Positions 43,325-52,800 of a DNA stretch of 64,000 bases are shown here, in pieces. How positions within the stretch are numbered: the stretch's first letter is position 1; every line of letters starts with the position of its first letter. Made by a program: the position numbers and the translations under genes. This DNA is from Bacillota bacterium (GTDB lineage: Bacteria; Bacillota; Bacilli; Paenibacillales; NBRC-103111), in NCBI GenBank assembly GCA_023386955.1, contig JAEWIS010000019.1, positions 120,976 to 184,975 of the forward strand. The letters run 5' to 3'. The notes under the pieces were generated by a model. It was given only the letters and a program-made list of their open reading frames with translations. It did not search any database and was not told the DNA's origin.

Positions 43325-44185
43325 TTAACTTATTCTTCCTTGAAGCAGTTCCAATATTCTTTCCAAGTCATCCTTGGAATAATAGGAGAATTCAATTTTA
43401 CCTTTATTCTGCATCTGAGGCTTTATCTTCACGGCTGTTCTGAATATGCTCCGCAGATTCTCCTCTACCTCATCCATAAACGGGTCCTTCTTCCGTGCTT
43501 TCAGAGGTTTATCCGCTTCCTTGGTTTTGGTTTCCTCAAGCTGCTGAATGGCTTCCTCCAGCTCACGCACACTCCACTGCTGCTTGATACAGGTGTCAGC
43601 CAGTTCCTTCTGCTTAGGTTCTCCCTTAACTCCGGCGATTGCCCTTGCATGTCCCATAGAAATTGTTCCACGTGAAACATATTGCTTGATCTCTTCAGGG
43701 AGCTGCAGAAGCCGCAGGAAGTTGGCAATATGCGAACGGCTTTTTCCAACCTTCACAGAAAGCTCTTCTTGTGTAAGCTTGAATTGATCTATAAGTGCCT
43801 GATAAGCCAGCGCTTGCTCCATGGCGTTCAGGTCCTCACGCTGCACGTTCTCGATCAGAGCAATCTCCATAACCTGTTGATCGCTAAATTTCCGGACAAC
43901 TGCCGGAATAGTAGTCAGGCCGCATACCTGGGATGCCCGGAAGCGCCGTTCACCGGCAATGATTTCGTAGCCTTTAAGCACAGTGCGGACAATAATCGGC
44001 TGAATAACCCCATGTTCCTTGATCGATGCAGCCAATTCCTGAATACTTTCTTCATTAAAGGTTTTCCGGGGCTGATACGGGTTGGCCCGGAGCTGCTGTA
44101 TTGGGATTTCAATTACCTTATCATCTTCACTTACATTTAACGACGGGATAAGAGCATCCAAGCCTCTTCCTAAGCGCTTATTCAC
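43325..44185 (-). CDS. parB: Chromosome-partitioning protein ParB (Spo0J)
   Basis: CTP-dependent DNA clamp that loads at parS and organises origin segregation. N-terminal CTPase domain with GERRFRA box, central helix-turn-helix (TQEELSVKVGKSRSHIANFL) and C-terminal dimerisation domain. 286 aa. A parS site lies inside this gene (43664-43679). It overlaps parA by eight bases. Confidence 0.98.
   Translation of the reverse strand: MNKRLGRGLDALIPSLNVSEDDKVIEIPIQQLRANPYQPRKTFNEESIQELAASIKEHGVIQPIIVRTVLKGYEIIAGERRFRASQVCGLTTIPAVVRKFSDQQVMEIALIENVQREDLNAMEQALAYQALIDQFKLTQEELSVKVGKSRSHIANFLRLLQLPEEIKQYVSRGTISMGHARAIAGVKGEPKQKELADTCIKQQWSVRELEEAIQQLEETKTKEADKPLKARKKDPFMDEVEENLRSIFRTAVKIKPQMQNKGKIEFSYYSKDDLERILELLQGRIS
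43664..43679. promoter_or_regulatory. parS site within parB
   Basis: TGTTCCACGTGAAACA, an exact match to the 16-bp parS consensus TGTTNCACGTGAAACA, inside the parB coding region as in Bacillus spo0J. Confidence 0.97.
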
Positions 44186-44939
44186 TCATAATCACTTCCT
44201 TTGCTAGCTCCATATAAACCTCTGCTCCTTTGGAACGAGGATCATATGTAATAATAGATTGCCCATGGCTTGGGGCTTCGCTTAAGCGGACATTCCGCGG
44301 GATAATCGTTTGATAAACCTTTTGCTGAAAATACTTTTTAACCTCTTCTATAACCTGAATCCCCAAATTGGTTCTAGCATCAAACATCGTCAGCAGAACA
44401 CCTTCAATTTGGAGCGTTGTATTCAAATGTTTTTGGACCAGACGGACGGTATTGAGAAGTTGGCTCAATCCCTCCAAGGCGTAATACTCACACTGAATCG
44501 GAATGATAACGGAGTCCGCGGCTGTAAGAGAGTTAATGGTCAAGATACCCAAGGATGGCGGACAATCAATCAGAATATAGTCAAACATATGCTTGACCAG
44601 CTGCAAAGACTTCTTCAGCCTTACTTCTCTGGAGATGGTAGGCACCAGCTCAATTTCGGCACCGGCCAATTGAATCGTGGCGGGAATAATCTTCAGGTTG
44701 TCAATATTGGTAGGGACAATAGCATCCTTGGGGTGAACATCGTTAATAATCACATCATAAATGCAGTTGCTGACATCCGCCTTATTTATTCCGATTCCAC
44801 TAGTGGTATTCCCTTGTGGGTCAATATCCACCAGGAGCACCCTTTTCCCTAAGCTTGCCAGGGATGCGCCTAGATTCACGGATGTGGTGGTTTTCCCCAC
44901 TCCGCCCTTCTGGTTGGTTACTGCAATTATTTTAGACAA
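44178..44939 (-). CDS. parA: Chromosome-partitioning ATPase ParA (Soj)
   Basis: Walker-type ATPase that partners ParB in origin segregation and modulates DnaA. Deviant Walker A NQKGGVGKTT near the N-terminus, then DIDPQGN and IIDCPPSLG. I chose TTG 44939 (MSKIIAVTNQKGG): GAGG lies eight bases upstream and the result is 253 aa, matching the Bacillus protein; the ATG at 44945 is only three bases from that site. Confidence 0.98.
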   Translation of the reverse strand: MSKIIAVTNQKGGVGKTTTSVNLGASLASLGKRVLLVDIDPQGNTTSGIGINKADVSNCIYDVIINDVHPKDAIVPTNIDNLKIIPATIQLAGAEIELVPTISREVRLKKSLQLVKHMFDYILIDCPPSLGILTINSLTAADSVIIPIQCEYYALEGLSQLLNTVRLVQKHLNTTLQIEGVLLTMFDARTNLGIQVIEEVKKYFQQKVYQTIIPRNVRLSEAPSHGQSIITYDPRSKGAEVYMELAKEVIMSE

Positions 44940-44972
44940 ACCCATTCACCTCAAACTATTAGTAAGTACCCT

Positions 44973-45112
44973 ACTCGAATCACTTGGTCCCTGCCACAGG
45001 CTGGATAAGTGATGATGAGCTTCGCATTTGGCGCAGCCGAATGGAAGGTAAAACTCGAATCACTTGGTCCCTGCCGTAGGCCGGATAAGTGATGATGAGC
45101 TTCGCATTTGGC
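44973..45112. repeat. Two 60-bp direct repeats between parA and noc
   Basis: Copies at 44973-45032 and 45053-45112 (period 80) match at 57 of 60 bases. Both include CACTTGGTCC...GGATAAGTG, which can form a small hairpin, followed by GATGATGAGCTTCGC. This region (44940-45384) has no certain gene. I recognise no mobile-element ends. Confidence 0.8.
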
Positions 45113-45282
45113 AAAACTTTCACTGCCTGCTCTGCTGATTTGCGACAAATTGTGCATTCCCAAAAAGATGGAATCGGTTTCGAAGACTCAAACTTAAGTA
45201 TAGCACAATCCTCTTCGCATCTTAATACAAATGTTCCGCTATCCTCTTCAAATCTATGAATATTTCTATAATAATCGTCCAC
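44980..45282 (-). CDS. Doubtful 100-aa reading frame between noc and parA
   Basis: Not recognised. The first about 55 residues look protein-like (MDDYYRNIHRFEEDSG, CEEDC, WECTICRKS) with two cysteine pairs that could bind zinc; the rest is translated from the two 60-bp repeats and appears artefactual (PNAKLIITYPAYGRDQVIRV). Start would be GTG without a ribosome site, just beyond the noc terminator. It could be a decayed gene invaded by the repeats. Confidence 0.3.
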   Translation of the reverse strand: MDDYYRNIHRFEEDSGTFVLRCEEDCAILKFESSKPIPSFWECTICRKSAEQAVKVLPNAKLIITYPAYGRDQVIRVLPSIRLRQMRSSSSLIQPVAGTK

Positions 45283-45296
45283 AAGCTAATAGAAGC

Positions 45297-45340
45297 AACA
45301 AAAAAACAAAGGCCGTCGTCTATTCCGACCTCTGTTTTTT
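45297..45340 (-). terminator. Terminator of noc
   Basis: Minus-strand stem AACAGAGGTCG / CGGCCTTTGTT followed by TTTTTTTG. Confidence 0.85.
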
Positions 45341-45384
45341 ATATATGCACATCAGCATATGCTGTTGACAGGAATAATTTGCAA

Positions 45385-46200
45385 TTATTGCTTGGGGATC
45401 CGGATAATGATTTCATAGTGGTCCTCGTAATCCTTCTCATCGGTCTTAATTTGCATACCGGTATCCGCCACCATGCTGACCGATTGGCGGATGGTGTTCA
45501 AGGCCAGACGTACACTTTTGCCATAGAAGACCCGCTTGGACTTTTTAATCTTTTGGGTTTCCAGATGAAACTGCACTCTTGCTTCCGTTTGCTTCACATT
45601 CAATTCCTTGGCGAGAATATCCTGCAGCACCTTCACCTGAAGCTCCTCTGTATCCAATGCCAATAATGCTCTTGCATGCCGCTCCGTTATTTTCCGGTCC
45701 AGTAAGGCCTGCTTAACAGGCTCACTGAGGTGAAGCAGTCTGATTTTATTGGCAATGGTAGACTGGCTTTTACCGAGACGTTGGGCCAGACTTTCTTGAG
45801 TCAGCTGATGCAGCTCAATAAGCTGCTGGTAGGCCATCGCCTCTTCTATAGAGGTAAGACCCTCCCGCTGCAAATTCTCAATAAGGGCAATGGAGGCAGC
45901 TTGGGAATCATTGAATTCCCGGATAATGGCCGGAATACTCTCCATACCGAGCTTTTTGACAGCACGGAACCGGCGTTCACCGGCAATGATCTCAAAAATA
46001 CCATCGCGGACCCGGACTACTATGGGCTGAATCACCCCATGGGTCTTGATGGTTTGGCAGAGCTCATCGATCCGTTCTTCATCAAAAATGGTCCGCGGCT
46101 GAAAAGGACTAGGCACAATCTGGTCCAGCGGAAGCTGTTTGACTTCATCGCCGGAGGGCTTTTCCACCAATCCGAATAATTTGGATAATTGCTCTTTCAT
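45385..46200 (-). CDS. noc: Nucleoid occlusion protein Noc
   Basis: ParB paralogue that binds DNA and the membrane to stop division over the nucleoid. It has the ParB-like GERRFRA box and helix-turn-helix (TQESLAQRLGKSQSTIANKI), and an amphipathic N-terminus (MKEQLSKLFGL) suited to membrane contact. I chose ATG 46200 because it gives the family N-terminus; a GTG at 46215 adds five residues but has no ribosome site. 271 aa. Confidence 0.95.
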   Translation of the reverse strand: MKEQLSKLFGLVEKPSGDEVKQLPLDQIVPSPFQPRTIFDEERIDELCQTIKTHGVIQPIVVRVRDGIFEIIAGERRFRAVKKLGMESIPAIIREFNDSQAASIALIENLQREGLTSIEEAMAYQQLIELHQLTQESLAQRLGKSQSTIANKIRLLHLSEPVKQALLDRKITERHARALLALDTEELQVKVLQDILAKELNVKQTEARVQFHLETQKIKKSKRVFYGKSVRLALNTIRQSVSMVADTGMQIKTDEKDYEDHYEIIIRIPKQ

Positions 46201-46355
46201 AGGTTTTTCATTCACCCATTTTCGTCGTCAGATACTTGGCTACTTATATTCATTCTCCGTATTTCCTACTAATTCCTGCTTGACATTGGCAATAATGAAA
46301 AATTCCCCATCAACTATTTGGAACAGGTTATATTGATTAACTGACCATACCGCAA

Positions 46356-46383
46356 GGAGTCTCAACATTCCGATGAGACTCCC
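46356..46383. terminator. Hairpin between rsmG and noc
   Basis: Perfect 9-bp stem GGAGTCTCA / TGAGACTCC, no T-tract on the minus strand; it lies next to a parS site. Probably an mRNA end structure of the rsmG operon, but weak as an intrinsic terminator. Confidence 0.4.
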
Positions 46384-46388
46384 TTTAT

Positions 46389-46404
46389 TGTTCCACGTGA
46401 AACA
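46389..46404. promoter_or_regulatory. parS site between rsmG and noc
   Basis: TGTTCCACGTGAAACA, identical to the site in parB, 2.7 kb away. Confidence 0.97.
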
Positions 46405-46426
46405 TTATGATTTATTGCAAAAGGGA

Positions 46427-47152
46427 CTAAAGCGGCTCTTTTCCGGGAGTTCCCGGTTTTCTTGGATATTTAGGCGGTGTTACATCCGTTTTCTTCAGGA
46501 CAACAATATTCCGCTCTGCTTCCTCTACCGGAAGAGTAAAGGTATGCACTGTCTCCAGTTCCCCCTTCAGAAGCACAATGGATCGTTTCGCTTCCTGAAG
46601 CTCATCGGAGGTTTGTGCACTTTTCATGGCTGCGAAAATCCCACCTGGACGGACAAACGGCAAACATAGCTCATTAAGCACGGACAGCCTGGCTACCGCT
46701 CTTGCGGTTACCAGATCGAACCGGTCCCGCAGGTCCTTATTCCGCCCTGCTTCCTCTGCCCTGGCATGTATCGCCTTCACATCCTGAAGCCCAAGCTGCT
46801 CGGCGAGATGGTTCAGAAAGTGGATTCGTTTATTTAGGGAATCCACAATCGTCAGCTTCAGGTGAGGAAATACAATTTTAAGCGGAATGGATGGGAAACC
46901 GGCTCCAGCGCCAATATCCGCCATTGTTGACACCGGCTCCAGCTTCACATGAAAAGCTAAGGTCAAAGAATCATAGAAATGCTTGAGATAAACCTGTTCC
47001 CGCTCTGTAATGGCAGTCAGATTCATCTTCTCGTTCCAACCCACCAGCTCACGGTAGTAAATCTCGAATTGCTCCAGCTGGCGGCTGCTTAATTCCAGCC
47101 CGTGCTCTCTGACCCGGGCGCTGAATTGTTCTACTACAGTATCCTGACTCAT
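46427..47152 (-). CDS. rsmG: 16S rRNA (guanine-N7) methyltransferase RsmG (GidB)
   Basis: SAM-dependent enzyme methylating G527 of 16S rRNA. SAM-binding motif [15 protein letters not shown], then [20 protein letters not shown] and VTARAVARL. 241 aa. ATG overlaps the mnmG stop as ATGA. Confidence 0.98.
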   Translation of the reverse strand: MSQDTVVEQFSARVREHGLELSSRQLEQFEIYYRELVGWNEKMNLTAITEREQVYLKHFYDSLTLAFHVKLEPVSTMADIGAGAGFPSIPLKIVFPHLKLTIVDSLNKRIHFLNHLAEQLGLQDVKAIHARAEEAGRNKDLRDRFDLVTARAVARLSVLNELCLPFVRPGGIFAAMKSAQTSDELQEAKRSIVLLKGELETVHTFTLPVEEAERNIVVLKKTDVTPPKYPRKPGTPGKEPL

Positions 47153-49044
47153 GAAAGCCTCGCCGCCCGCACTTGGTTATAATGCTCCAGATAAACCAGC
47201 AAAATTGAAATATCCGCAGGGGTTACCCCTGCAATACGTGAAGCCTGCCCAATGGAGATAGGGCGAATCTGCTCCAGCTTCTGTTTGGCTTCATTGGCCA
47301 ATCCGTGAATCGGAGTATAATCAATATCCTCCGGAATCCGCTTTTGCTCCATCTTACGCAGCCGGTCCACCTGTTGAAGCTGCTTTTCAATGTAGCCGGC
47401 GTATTTCACCTCAATCTCCAACTGCTCCTTCACATCTTCCCGCAGCTGCACAGGTGACGGAGCAATCCGTTCGATATGATCCATCGTTATTTCCGGACGG
47501 CGCAGCAGTGACAACAGGTCCACGGAATTATTCAAAATGACCGTTCCCGCTTCCTCCAACACTTGTTGGACTGTCTCCTCGGGACGGACTCTGGTGGTTT
47601 TAAGACGCTCAAGCTCACCAGCAATCTGGCTGCGTTTTGCTTCAAACCGGGCAAAACGCTCGGGAGAAATCAGACCAATCTCGTACCCAATGGGAGTCAG
47701 TCGCAGATCCGCATTGTCATTGCGGAGCAGCAGACGATATTCTGCGCGGGAGGTCAACAACCGGTACGGATCATTAGTGCCCTTGGTCACCAGATCGTCG
47801 ATTAGCACGCCGATGTAGGCTTCGGAACGGTCCAATACCACCGCATCCTTGCCCTGTACCTTGCGAGCGGCGTTAATTCCAGCCATAATGCCTTGCCCTG
47901 CGGCTTCTTCGTATCCAGAGGTACCATTAATTTGGCCCGCGGTGAACAATCCTTCCACCAATTTGGTTTCCAGACTGGGCTTAAGCTGTGTAGGCACAAC
48001 GGCATCATATTCAATGGCATAACCGGTTCGCATCATCTGTACCTTTTCCAGACCGGGAATGGAACGCAAAATCTCCAATTGCACATCCTCCGGCATACTG
48101 GTGGACAATCCCTGTACATAGTATTCCGAGGTATTGCGTCCTTCCGGCTCCAGGAAAATCTGATGCTTCGGCTTATCGGCAAAACGGACAATTTTGTCCT
48201 CGATAGACGGACAATACCGGGGCCCAGTCCCTTCAATGGCACCAGAGAACATCGGCGCCCGGTGAAGGTTATCCTGAATAATCCGATGGGTATCCTCGGA
48301 TGTGTAAGTCAGCCAACAAGGAAGCTGGTTCGGTATCTCCTCCTCTGTTTCGAAGGAGAAGAAACGGGGTTTTTCATCCCCCGGCTGAATCTCTGTTTTG
48401 GAGAAGTCTATGGTGCTGCCGTGCACCCGCGGCGGTGTCCCTGTTTTGAAACGGACAAGCTGGAAACCCAGCTCCTTCAGACAAGCCGACAGTCGGACGG
48501 AGGGCTGCTGGTTGTTCGGCCCGCTTTCGTACATCAGCTCCCCGATAATGACCTTACCCCGCAGATAGGTGCCTGTGGTGATAACAACAGTTTTCGACAA
48601 ATACTGCGCACCGGTTTTCGTCACGACACCACGGCAAACGTCGTCCTCTACCAGAAGCTCCTCCACCATCCCTTGAACCATAGTCAAGTTGGGTGTCTTC
48701 TCAATGGTTTCCTTCATGGTCCGTTGGTACAGCACTTTATCCGCTTGAGCGCGCAATGCATGAACGGCCGGTCCCTTACCTGTATTCAACGTACGGAGCT
48801 GGATATAAGTCTTATCGATATTACGGCCCATCTCTCCGCCCAGCGCGTCAATTTCCCGGACCACATGTCCCTTAGCCGGACCGCCGATGGACGGGTTACA
48901 GGGCATAAACGCCACCATATCCAAATTTATAGTCAGAAGCAACGTCCGGCAGCCCATACGGGCAGCAGCCAATGCGGCTTCACACCCTGCATGGCCTGCA
49001 CCGACAACGATAACTTCATATTCGCCTGCTGTATATCCTGTCAT
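47149..49044 (-). CDS. mnmG: tRNA uridine 5-carboxymethylaminomethyl modification enzyme MnmG (GidA)
   Basis: FAD-dependent partner of MnmE that modifies the wobble uridine of several tRNAs. N-terminal FAD-binding [19 protein letters not shown], then [13 protein letters not shown] and the C-terminal helical MnmE/tRNA-binding domain. ATG 49044 ([11 protein letters not shown]) has AGGAGG eight bases upstream; the GTG at 49053 lies in the ribosome site. 631 aa. Confidence 0.98.
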   Translation of the reverse strand: MTGYTAGEYEVIVVGAGHAGCEAALAAARMGCRTLLLTINLDMVAFMPCNPSIGGPAKGHVVREIDALGGEMGRNIDKTYIQLRTLNTGKGPAVHALRAQADKVLYQRTMKETIEKTPNLTMVQGMVEELLVEDDVCRGVVTKTGAQYLSKTVVITTGTYLRGKVIIGELMYESGPNNQQPSVRLSACLKELGFQLVRFKTGTPPRVHGSTIDFSKTEIQPGDEKPRFFSFETEEEIPNQLPCWLTYTSEDTHRIIQDNLHRAPMFSGAIEGTGPRYCPSIEDKIVRFADKPKHQIFLEPEGRNTSEYYVQGLSTSMPEDVQLEILRSIPGLEKVQMMRTGYAIEYDAVVPTQLKPSLETKLVEGLFTAGQINGTSGYEEAAGQGIMAGINAARKVQGKDAVVLDRSEAYIGVLIDDLVTKGTNDPYRLLTSRAEYRLLLRNDNADLRLTPIGYEIGLISPERFARFEAKRSQIAGELERLKTTRVRPEETVQQVLEEAGTVILNNSVDLLSLLRRPEITMDHIERIAPSPVQLREDVKEQLEIEVKYAGYIEKQLQQVDRLRKMEQKRIPEDIDYTPIHGLANEAKQKLEQIRPISIGQASRIAGVTPADISILLVYLEHYNQVRAARLS

Positions 49045-49186
49045 TTTGTACACCTCCTATTGCCAATCACATGCAAAAAAACGAAATAGCTGCGGTTCCC
49101 CCATCGCACGTAGAACCGACGAAATGTCGGAGAAGGCACTCGCATCAATCTATTATACCGGTATCTGTCCCCATAGGAACAGGCCA

Positions 49187-50566
49187 TTATTTACCCAGGC
49201 AAAATTGGCTAAAAATCTGGTCGATCAGGGTTTCCCCCACCGAGTCGCCAATAATTTCCCCCAGCTCCTCCCATGCATTGCGCAGGTCAATCTGAATCAT
49301 ATCGATGGGAACGCCGGAGCCTGCAGCCTCCAAGGCTTCTTCCAGAGAACCCTGGGCCTTCTGCAGCAGATGGATATGCCGGACATTGCTCACATAGGTC
49401 ATATCCTCCGGCTCCACCTGACCGGACAGGAACAGCTCCGTCACAGCCTGCTCCAGCTGCTCAAGACCTTCCTCCGCCTGTACGGAGATCCGGATGATCC
49501 TGTCTTCCGGATACCGGGCGCGGATCTCATCCAGCTCCACACGCTGGGGCAGGTCCATCTTATTCACCACAACCAGCGTTTCCTTGCCGTCCAGCTCATC
49601 CAATAGCTTCCGGTCATCCTCCCCCAAAGGTTCGGAGCCGCTTAGCACCAGCAGCACCAAGTCCGCCTCGGCCAATGCGCCACGGGACCGGGATACGCCG
49701 ATTTGCTCCACTATATCTGCCGTTTCCCGAATGCCGGCTGTATCCAGCAGCCGCAGGGGAATGCCGTTGACCGTAACGTATTCCTCTATTACATCCCGCG
49801 TGGTTCCGGGAATATCCGTAACAATCGCTTTATTCTCCTGGGTCAGGGCATTCAAGAGACTGGACTTGCCCACATTGGGCCTGCCTACAATCGCCGTCAC
49901 AATGCCCTCCCGCAGAATTTTGCCCTGACGGGCAGAACTAAGCATACCCCTCACCTGGTTGAGGGCTTCAGTGGTTTCCCCGCGGATATGGGCACCTGTC
50001 AATTCCTCCACATCATGCTCCGGGTAATCAATATTGACCTCAATATGGGCCATTAACGCCAGCAGTTGGCTGCGCAGGCTCTTAATTTTCCGGGACAGAC
50101 TGCCGTCCACCTGACGCAGCGCCGATTTAAAGGCCTTGTCCGACTTGGACCGGATAAGGTCCATCACCGCTTCCGCCTGGCTCAAGTCAATTCGCCCGTT
50201 CAGGAAAGCCCGCTTCGTAAATTCCCCGGGTTCGGCTGGTCTTGCTCCTGATGCCAGAACCAGCTCCAGCACCTTGCGGACGGAAACCAACCCGCCATGG
50301 CAGCTGAGCTCCACCACATCCTCTGCTGTATAAGAACGGGGGCCGAGCATGACCGTGACCAAGGCTTCCTCCACCCGCTCCCCATCGGCAGGGTCAACAA
50401 TATGTCCATATTGCACTGTATGTGTCTGTACCTCGGCTAATTTCATTTTCGACCGGAAAACGGTATCGGCTACAGCCACCGCACCGCCGCCACTGATGCG
50501 GATCACCGCAATTCCGCCTTCTCCCATGGGGGTGGAGATGGCTGCAATGGTGTCCTTAATCGTCAT
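49187..50566 (-). CDS. mnmE: tRNA modification GTPase MnmE (TrmE)
   Basis: GTPase acting with MnmG. N-terminal tetrahydrofolate-binding domain (about 1-120), helical domain, and inserted G domain: G1 GRPNVGKSSLLN, G3-region DIPGTTRD, G4 NKMD. The essential C-terminal cysteine is present in FCLGK. 459 aa. ATG follows GGGGAG. Followed after about 140 bases by mnmG. Confidence 0.98.
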   Translation of the reverse strand: MTIKDTIAAISTPMGEGGIAVIRISGGGAVAVADTVFRSKMKLAEVQTHTVQYGHIVDPADGERVEEALVTVMLGPRSYTAEDVVELSCHGGLVSVRKVLELVLASGARPAEPGEFTKRAFLNGRIDLSQAEAVMDLIRSKSDKAFKSALRQVDGSLSRKIKSLRSQLLALMAHIEVNIDYPEHDVEELTGAHIRGETTEALNQVRGMLSSARQGKILREGIVTAIVGRPNVGKSSLLNALTQENKAIVTDIPGTTRDVIEEYVTVNGIPLRLLDTAGIRETADIVEQIGVSRSRGALAEADLVLLVLSGSEPLGEDDRKLLDELDGKETLVVVNKMDLPQRVELDEIRARYPEDRIIRISVQAEEGLEQLEQAVTELFLSGQVEPEDMTYVSNVRHIHLLQKAQGSLEEALEAAGSGVPIDMIQIDLRNAWEELGEIIGDSVGETLIDQIFSQFCLGK

Positions 50567-50610
50567 GCATAACTCCCCTTCCTCCCGGAATTACCGGACA
50601 TTCCGGCTTA

Positions 50611-50653
50611 CAAAAAACGCAATGACCTCATCACCCGCCTGAAGTCATTGCGT
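50611..50653 (-). terminator. Terminator between jag and mnmE
   Basis: Minus-strand stem GCAATGAC / GTCATTGC with a long GC-rich loop followed by TTTTTTG. Confidence 0.8.
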
Positions 50654-50660
50654 CATTTCG

Positions 50661-51281
50661 TTATCGTAGCGAAATTACAACACGCCTGTTAGGCTCGTCT
50701 CCCTTGCTGTAGGTCCGAACCGTAGGATGATCCTGCAGCTGGGAATGGATGATCTTCCGGTCCGCCGGGGACATAGGCTCCAGCACCACATCCTTCTTGG
50801 TCCGGACAACCCGTGTAGCCAGCCTCGAAGATAATTCCTCCAGGGTCTTGCGCCGCCGTTCGCGGAACTCCTCCGCATCCAGAACAATCCGGATGTGCTT
50901 GTCCGAGAACCGGTTAGCCACAATATTCACCAGATACTGCAGGGCATCCAGCGTCTGCCCTCTTCTTCCAATAAGAATGCCAAGCTCGCCGCCTTTAATA
51001 TTCAGCAGAATAGCGTCCTTGTCATCCTTACGCTCTATGGTTGCTTTCACATGCATGGTCGCAAAGATATCCTGGAGAAACTGGGTCGCCTCTTCCACCG
51101 CATCGGGGATAAGCTCCAGCCGAACCTTCGCTTCCTTCACGCCAAACAGACCGAACAGTCCCTTGGCGGGCTGCTCCAGTACATCAACCTTAACCCGGTT
51201 ATCGGGAACGTTCCATTGGGTCAATCCTTGCCTGACCGCTTCTTCAACCGTTTTTCCCGTGACGATGAGCGTCTTCGTCAT
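50661..51281 (-). CDS. jag: Jag/KhpB RNA-binding protein
   Basis: RNA-binding protein linked to YidC function and envelope/division control. Order: Jag_N (about 1-50, MTKTLIVTGKTVEEAV), KH domain (about 85-150; GILIGRRGQTLDALQYL) and R3H domain (about 150-206; HSQLQDHPTVRTYSKGDEPNRR). ATG 51281 follows GAGGTGG; a longer frame to 51401 runs into yidC. 206 aa. Encoded directly after yidC. Confidence 0.97.
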   Translation of the reverse strand: MTKTLIVTGKTVEEAVRQGLTQWNVPDNRVKVDVLEQPAKGLFGLFGVKEAKVRLELIPDAVEEATQFLQDIFATMHVKATIERKDDKDAILLNIKGGELGILIGRRGQTLDALQYLVNIVANRFSDKHIRIVLDAEEFRERRRKTLEELSSRLATRVVRTKKDVVLEPMSPADRKIIHSQLQDHPTVRTYSKGDEPNRRVVISLR

Positions 51282-51294
51282 GAATCTGCCACCT

Positions 51295-52026
51295 CTACTT
51301 TTTGGATGGACGATAAATGAAATAGTTCTGCACAATCGTGAAGATATTACTGAATACCCAGTAAAGCGGAAGAGCGGAAGCGAAAGACATGGACATGACA
51401 AAAATCATGACCGGGAAAATATACAGCAGCATGTTCATGGATGGGTTGGATTGGTTCGGTTGCAACGACATCATGACCTTTTGCTGTACGAAGGTCGTAA
51501 TGGATGCCAGAATCGGAAGGATATAATATGGATCCTTCTGGGACAGCTGCAGCCATAAGAAGGTGTGTTCATGAATATAAGGGTTGTACATAATCGCGTT
51601 ATACAGCGCGATCAGAATCGGCATCTGAATCAGGATCGGAAAACATCCGGCCAAGGGGTTGACACCATTCTTCTGGAACAGGAGCATGGTCTCTTCCTGC
51701 TGCTTCTTGGGGTCATCCTTATACTTCTTCTTCAGCTTCTCCAGCTCAGGCTGCAGCGCTTGCATGCCCTTCGAGCTCTTATACTGGCGAAGAGTCAACG
51801 GCAGAATAATCGTCCGGATGATAATGGTCATAACCAGAATGGATAGGCCGTACTCACCCCATAACAGATGGGCAAACCAGTCCAAGGTATCCGACAGCGG
51901 ACCTACAAAATATTTGGTCCAAATTCCGGTGCGCTCTTGGCTCAGATCACTGGGTCTGCCGCACGCGGACAACAAAAAAACAACTAGCCCCAAGGGCCAC
52001 AGCTTCTGCAAACGACGAATCAACAC
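51295..52026 (-). CDS. yidC: Membrane protein insertase YidC/SpoIIIJ
   Basis: Insertase for Sec-dependent and independent membrane proteins; the SpoIIIJ paralogue is also needed for sporulation. Lipoprotein signal with lipobox FLLSAC (Cys22), then five helices including the conserved insertase core (IILPLTLRQYKSSKGMQALQPELEKLKKKY in outline; MPILIALYNAI). 243 aa. GTG 52026 lies five bases after AAGGAGG. Only one copy is seen in this window. Confidence 0.97.
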   Translation of the reverse strand: MLIRRLQKLWPLGLVVFLLSACGRPSDLSQERTGIWTKYFVGPLSDTLDWFAHLLWGEYGLSILVMTIIIRTIILPLTLRQYKSSKGMQALQPELEKLKKKYKDDPKKQQEETMLLFQKNGVNPLAGCFPILIQMPILIALYNAIMYNPYIHEHTFLWLQLSQKDPYYILPILASITTFVQQKVMMSLQPNQSNPSMNMLLYIFPVMIFVMSMSFASALPLYWVFSNIFTIVQNYFIYRPSKK

Positions 52027-52113
52027 ATTTCCTCCTTATGGGTGCAACCAGGCATCCTGTACGCAGTCAAGTCCACACTAAATATATCATATCTATCCGG
52101 TGATTGAAACTGG

Positions 52114-52482
52114 TCAACCTGGCGGCTGTCCCTTCTTCACCAGAAGCTCAGCCCGCTTCAATACATGAAGGATACTTTTCTCCATGTCGGCATATTCCAG
52201 ATCGGCGGCAGGCTTGCGCACAATGAGGATAAAGTCCTTCTTCGGCACAAGCTTTTCCCTATTTAAACGTACAATTTCTTTAATCCGCCGCCGCAGGCGG
52301 TTGCGGACCACCGCATTGCCCACCTTCTTGCTGACGGAGATCCCCAGCCGGAAGCCGTCGCCGGCCGAAGCCGAATGGCGGTTCATCACATACACGACAA
52401 ATTGGTGGTTGGCCGCGGATTTGCCGTACCGGTACACCTTATTGAAATCCTCACGCCGGGTCAAACGGTTTTCTTTCTGCAC
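52114..52482 (-). CDS. rnpA: Ribonuclease P protein component
   Basis: Protein cofactor of RNase P, which matures the 5' end of tRNAs. The RNR motif is intact (GNAVVRNRLRRRIKE), with the N-terminal RLTRREDFNKVYRYGK. 122 aa. The start is GTG with a weak ribosome site. Order rpmH-rnpA-yidC-jag on the minus strand is the canonical one beside dnaA. Confidence 0.98.
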   Translation of the reverse strand: MQKENRLTRREDFNKVYRYGKSAANHQFVVYVMNRHSASAGDGFRLGISVSKKVGNAVVRNRLRRRIKEIVRLNREKLVPKKDFILIVRKPAADLEYADMEKSILHVLKRAELLVKKGQPPG

Positions 52483-52560
52483 CGCAGCATCCGCCTATTC
52501 CTATTTATTCATCAGTTTTGCCCAAATTGCCGAAGCGTAAAACCTCCACGCATAAGGATA

Positions 52561-52600
52561 AACGCCTGTCGGCGTCTTTTCGCAAAAGACGGCGGGCGTT
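52561..52600. repeat. Inverted repeat between rpmH and rnpA
   Basis: AACGCC..CGTCTTTT pairs with AAAAGACG..GGCGTT around CGC. It lies within the rpmH-rnpA mRNA and may be a processing or stability structure. Confidence 0.5.
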
Positions 52601-52634
52601 CCTGGCAAAACCGGATATCGAGAACGATTGTTAA

Positions 52635-52662
52635 CAAAAAAGACCACGCAATGTGGTCTTTA
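52635..52662 (-). terminator. Terminator/attenuator directly after rpmH
   Basis: Minus-strand stem AAAGACCAC / GTGGTCTTT with a 5-base loop followed by TTTTGTT, four bases past the rpmH stop. It would let the ribosomal protein gene be expressed well above rnpA. Confidence 0.85.
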
Positions 52663-52665
52663 TGC

Positions 52666-52800
52666 TTAGGCCGTCAATACCTTGCGGCCTCTTGCGCGGC
52701 GCGCGGCGAGTACCTTGCGGCCATTCTTCGTGCTCATGCGCTTGCGGAAGCCGTGCACCTTTTTGCGCTTGCTTACATTCGGATTGAACGATGGTTTCAT
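52666..52800 (-). CDS. rpmH: 50S ribosomal protein bL34
   Basis: 44-residue, Arg/Lys-rich large-subunit protein with the typical [20 protein letters not shown] opening and [20 protein letters not shown] closing. It sits next to oriC and ahead of rnpA. ATG 52800 follows GGGAGG. Too short for most length filters. Confidence 0.99.
   Translation of the reverse strand: MKPSFNPNVSKRKKVHGFRKRMSTKNGRKVLAARRARGRKVLTA

Noticed and set aside
46201..46426. Possible Noc-binding site near noc
   Set aside because: No match to ATTTCCCGGGAAAT; the only palindromes are the parS site and an unrelated hairpin.
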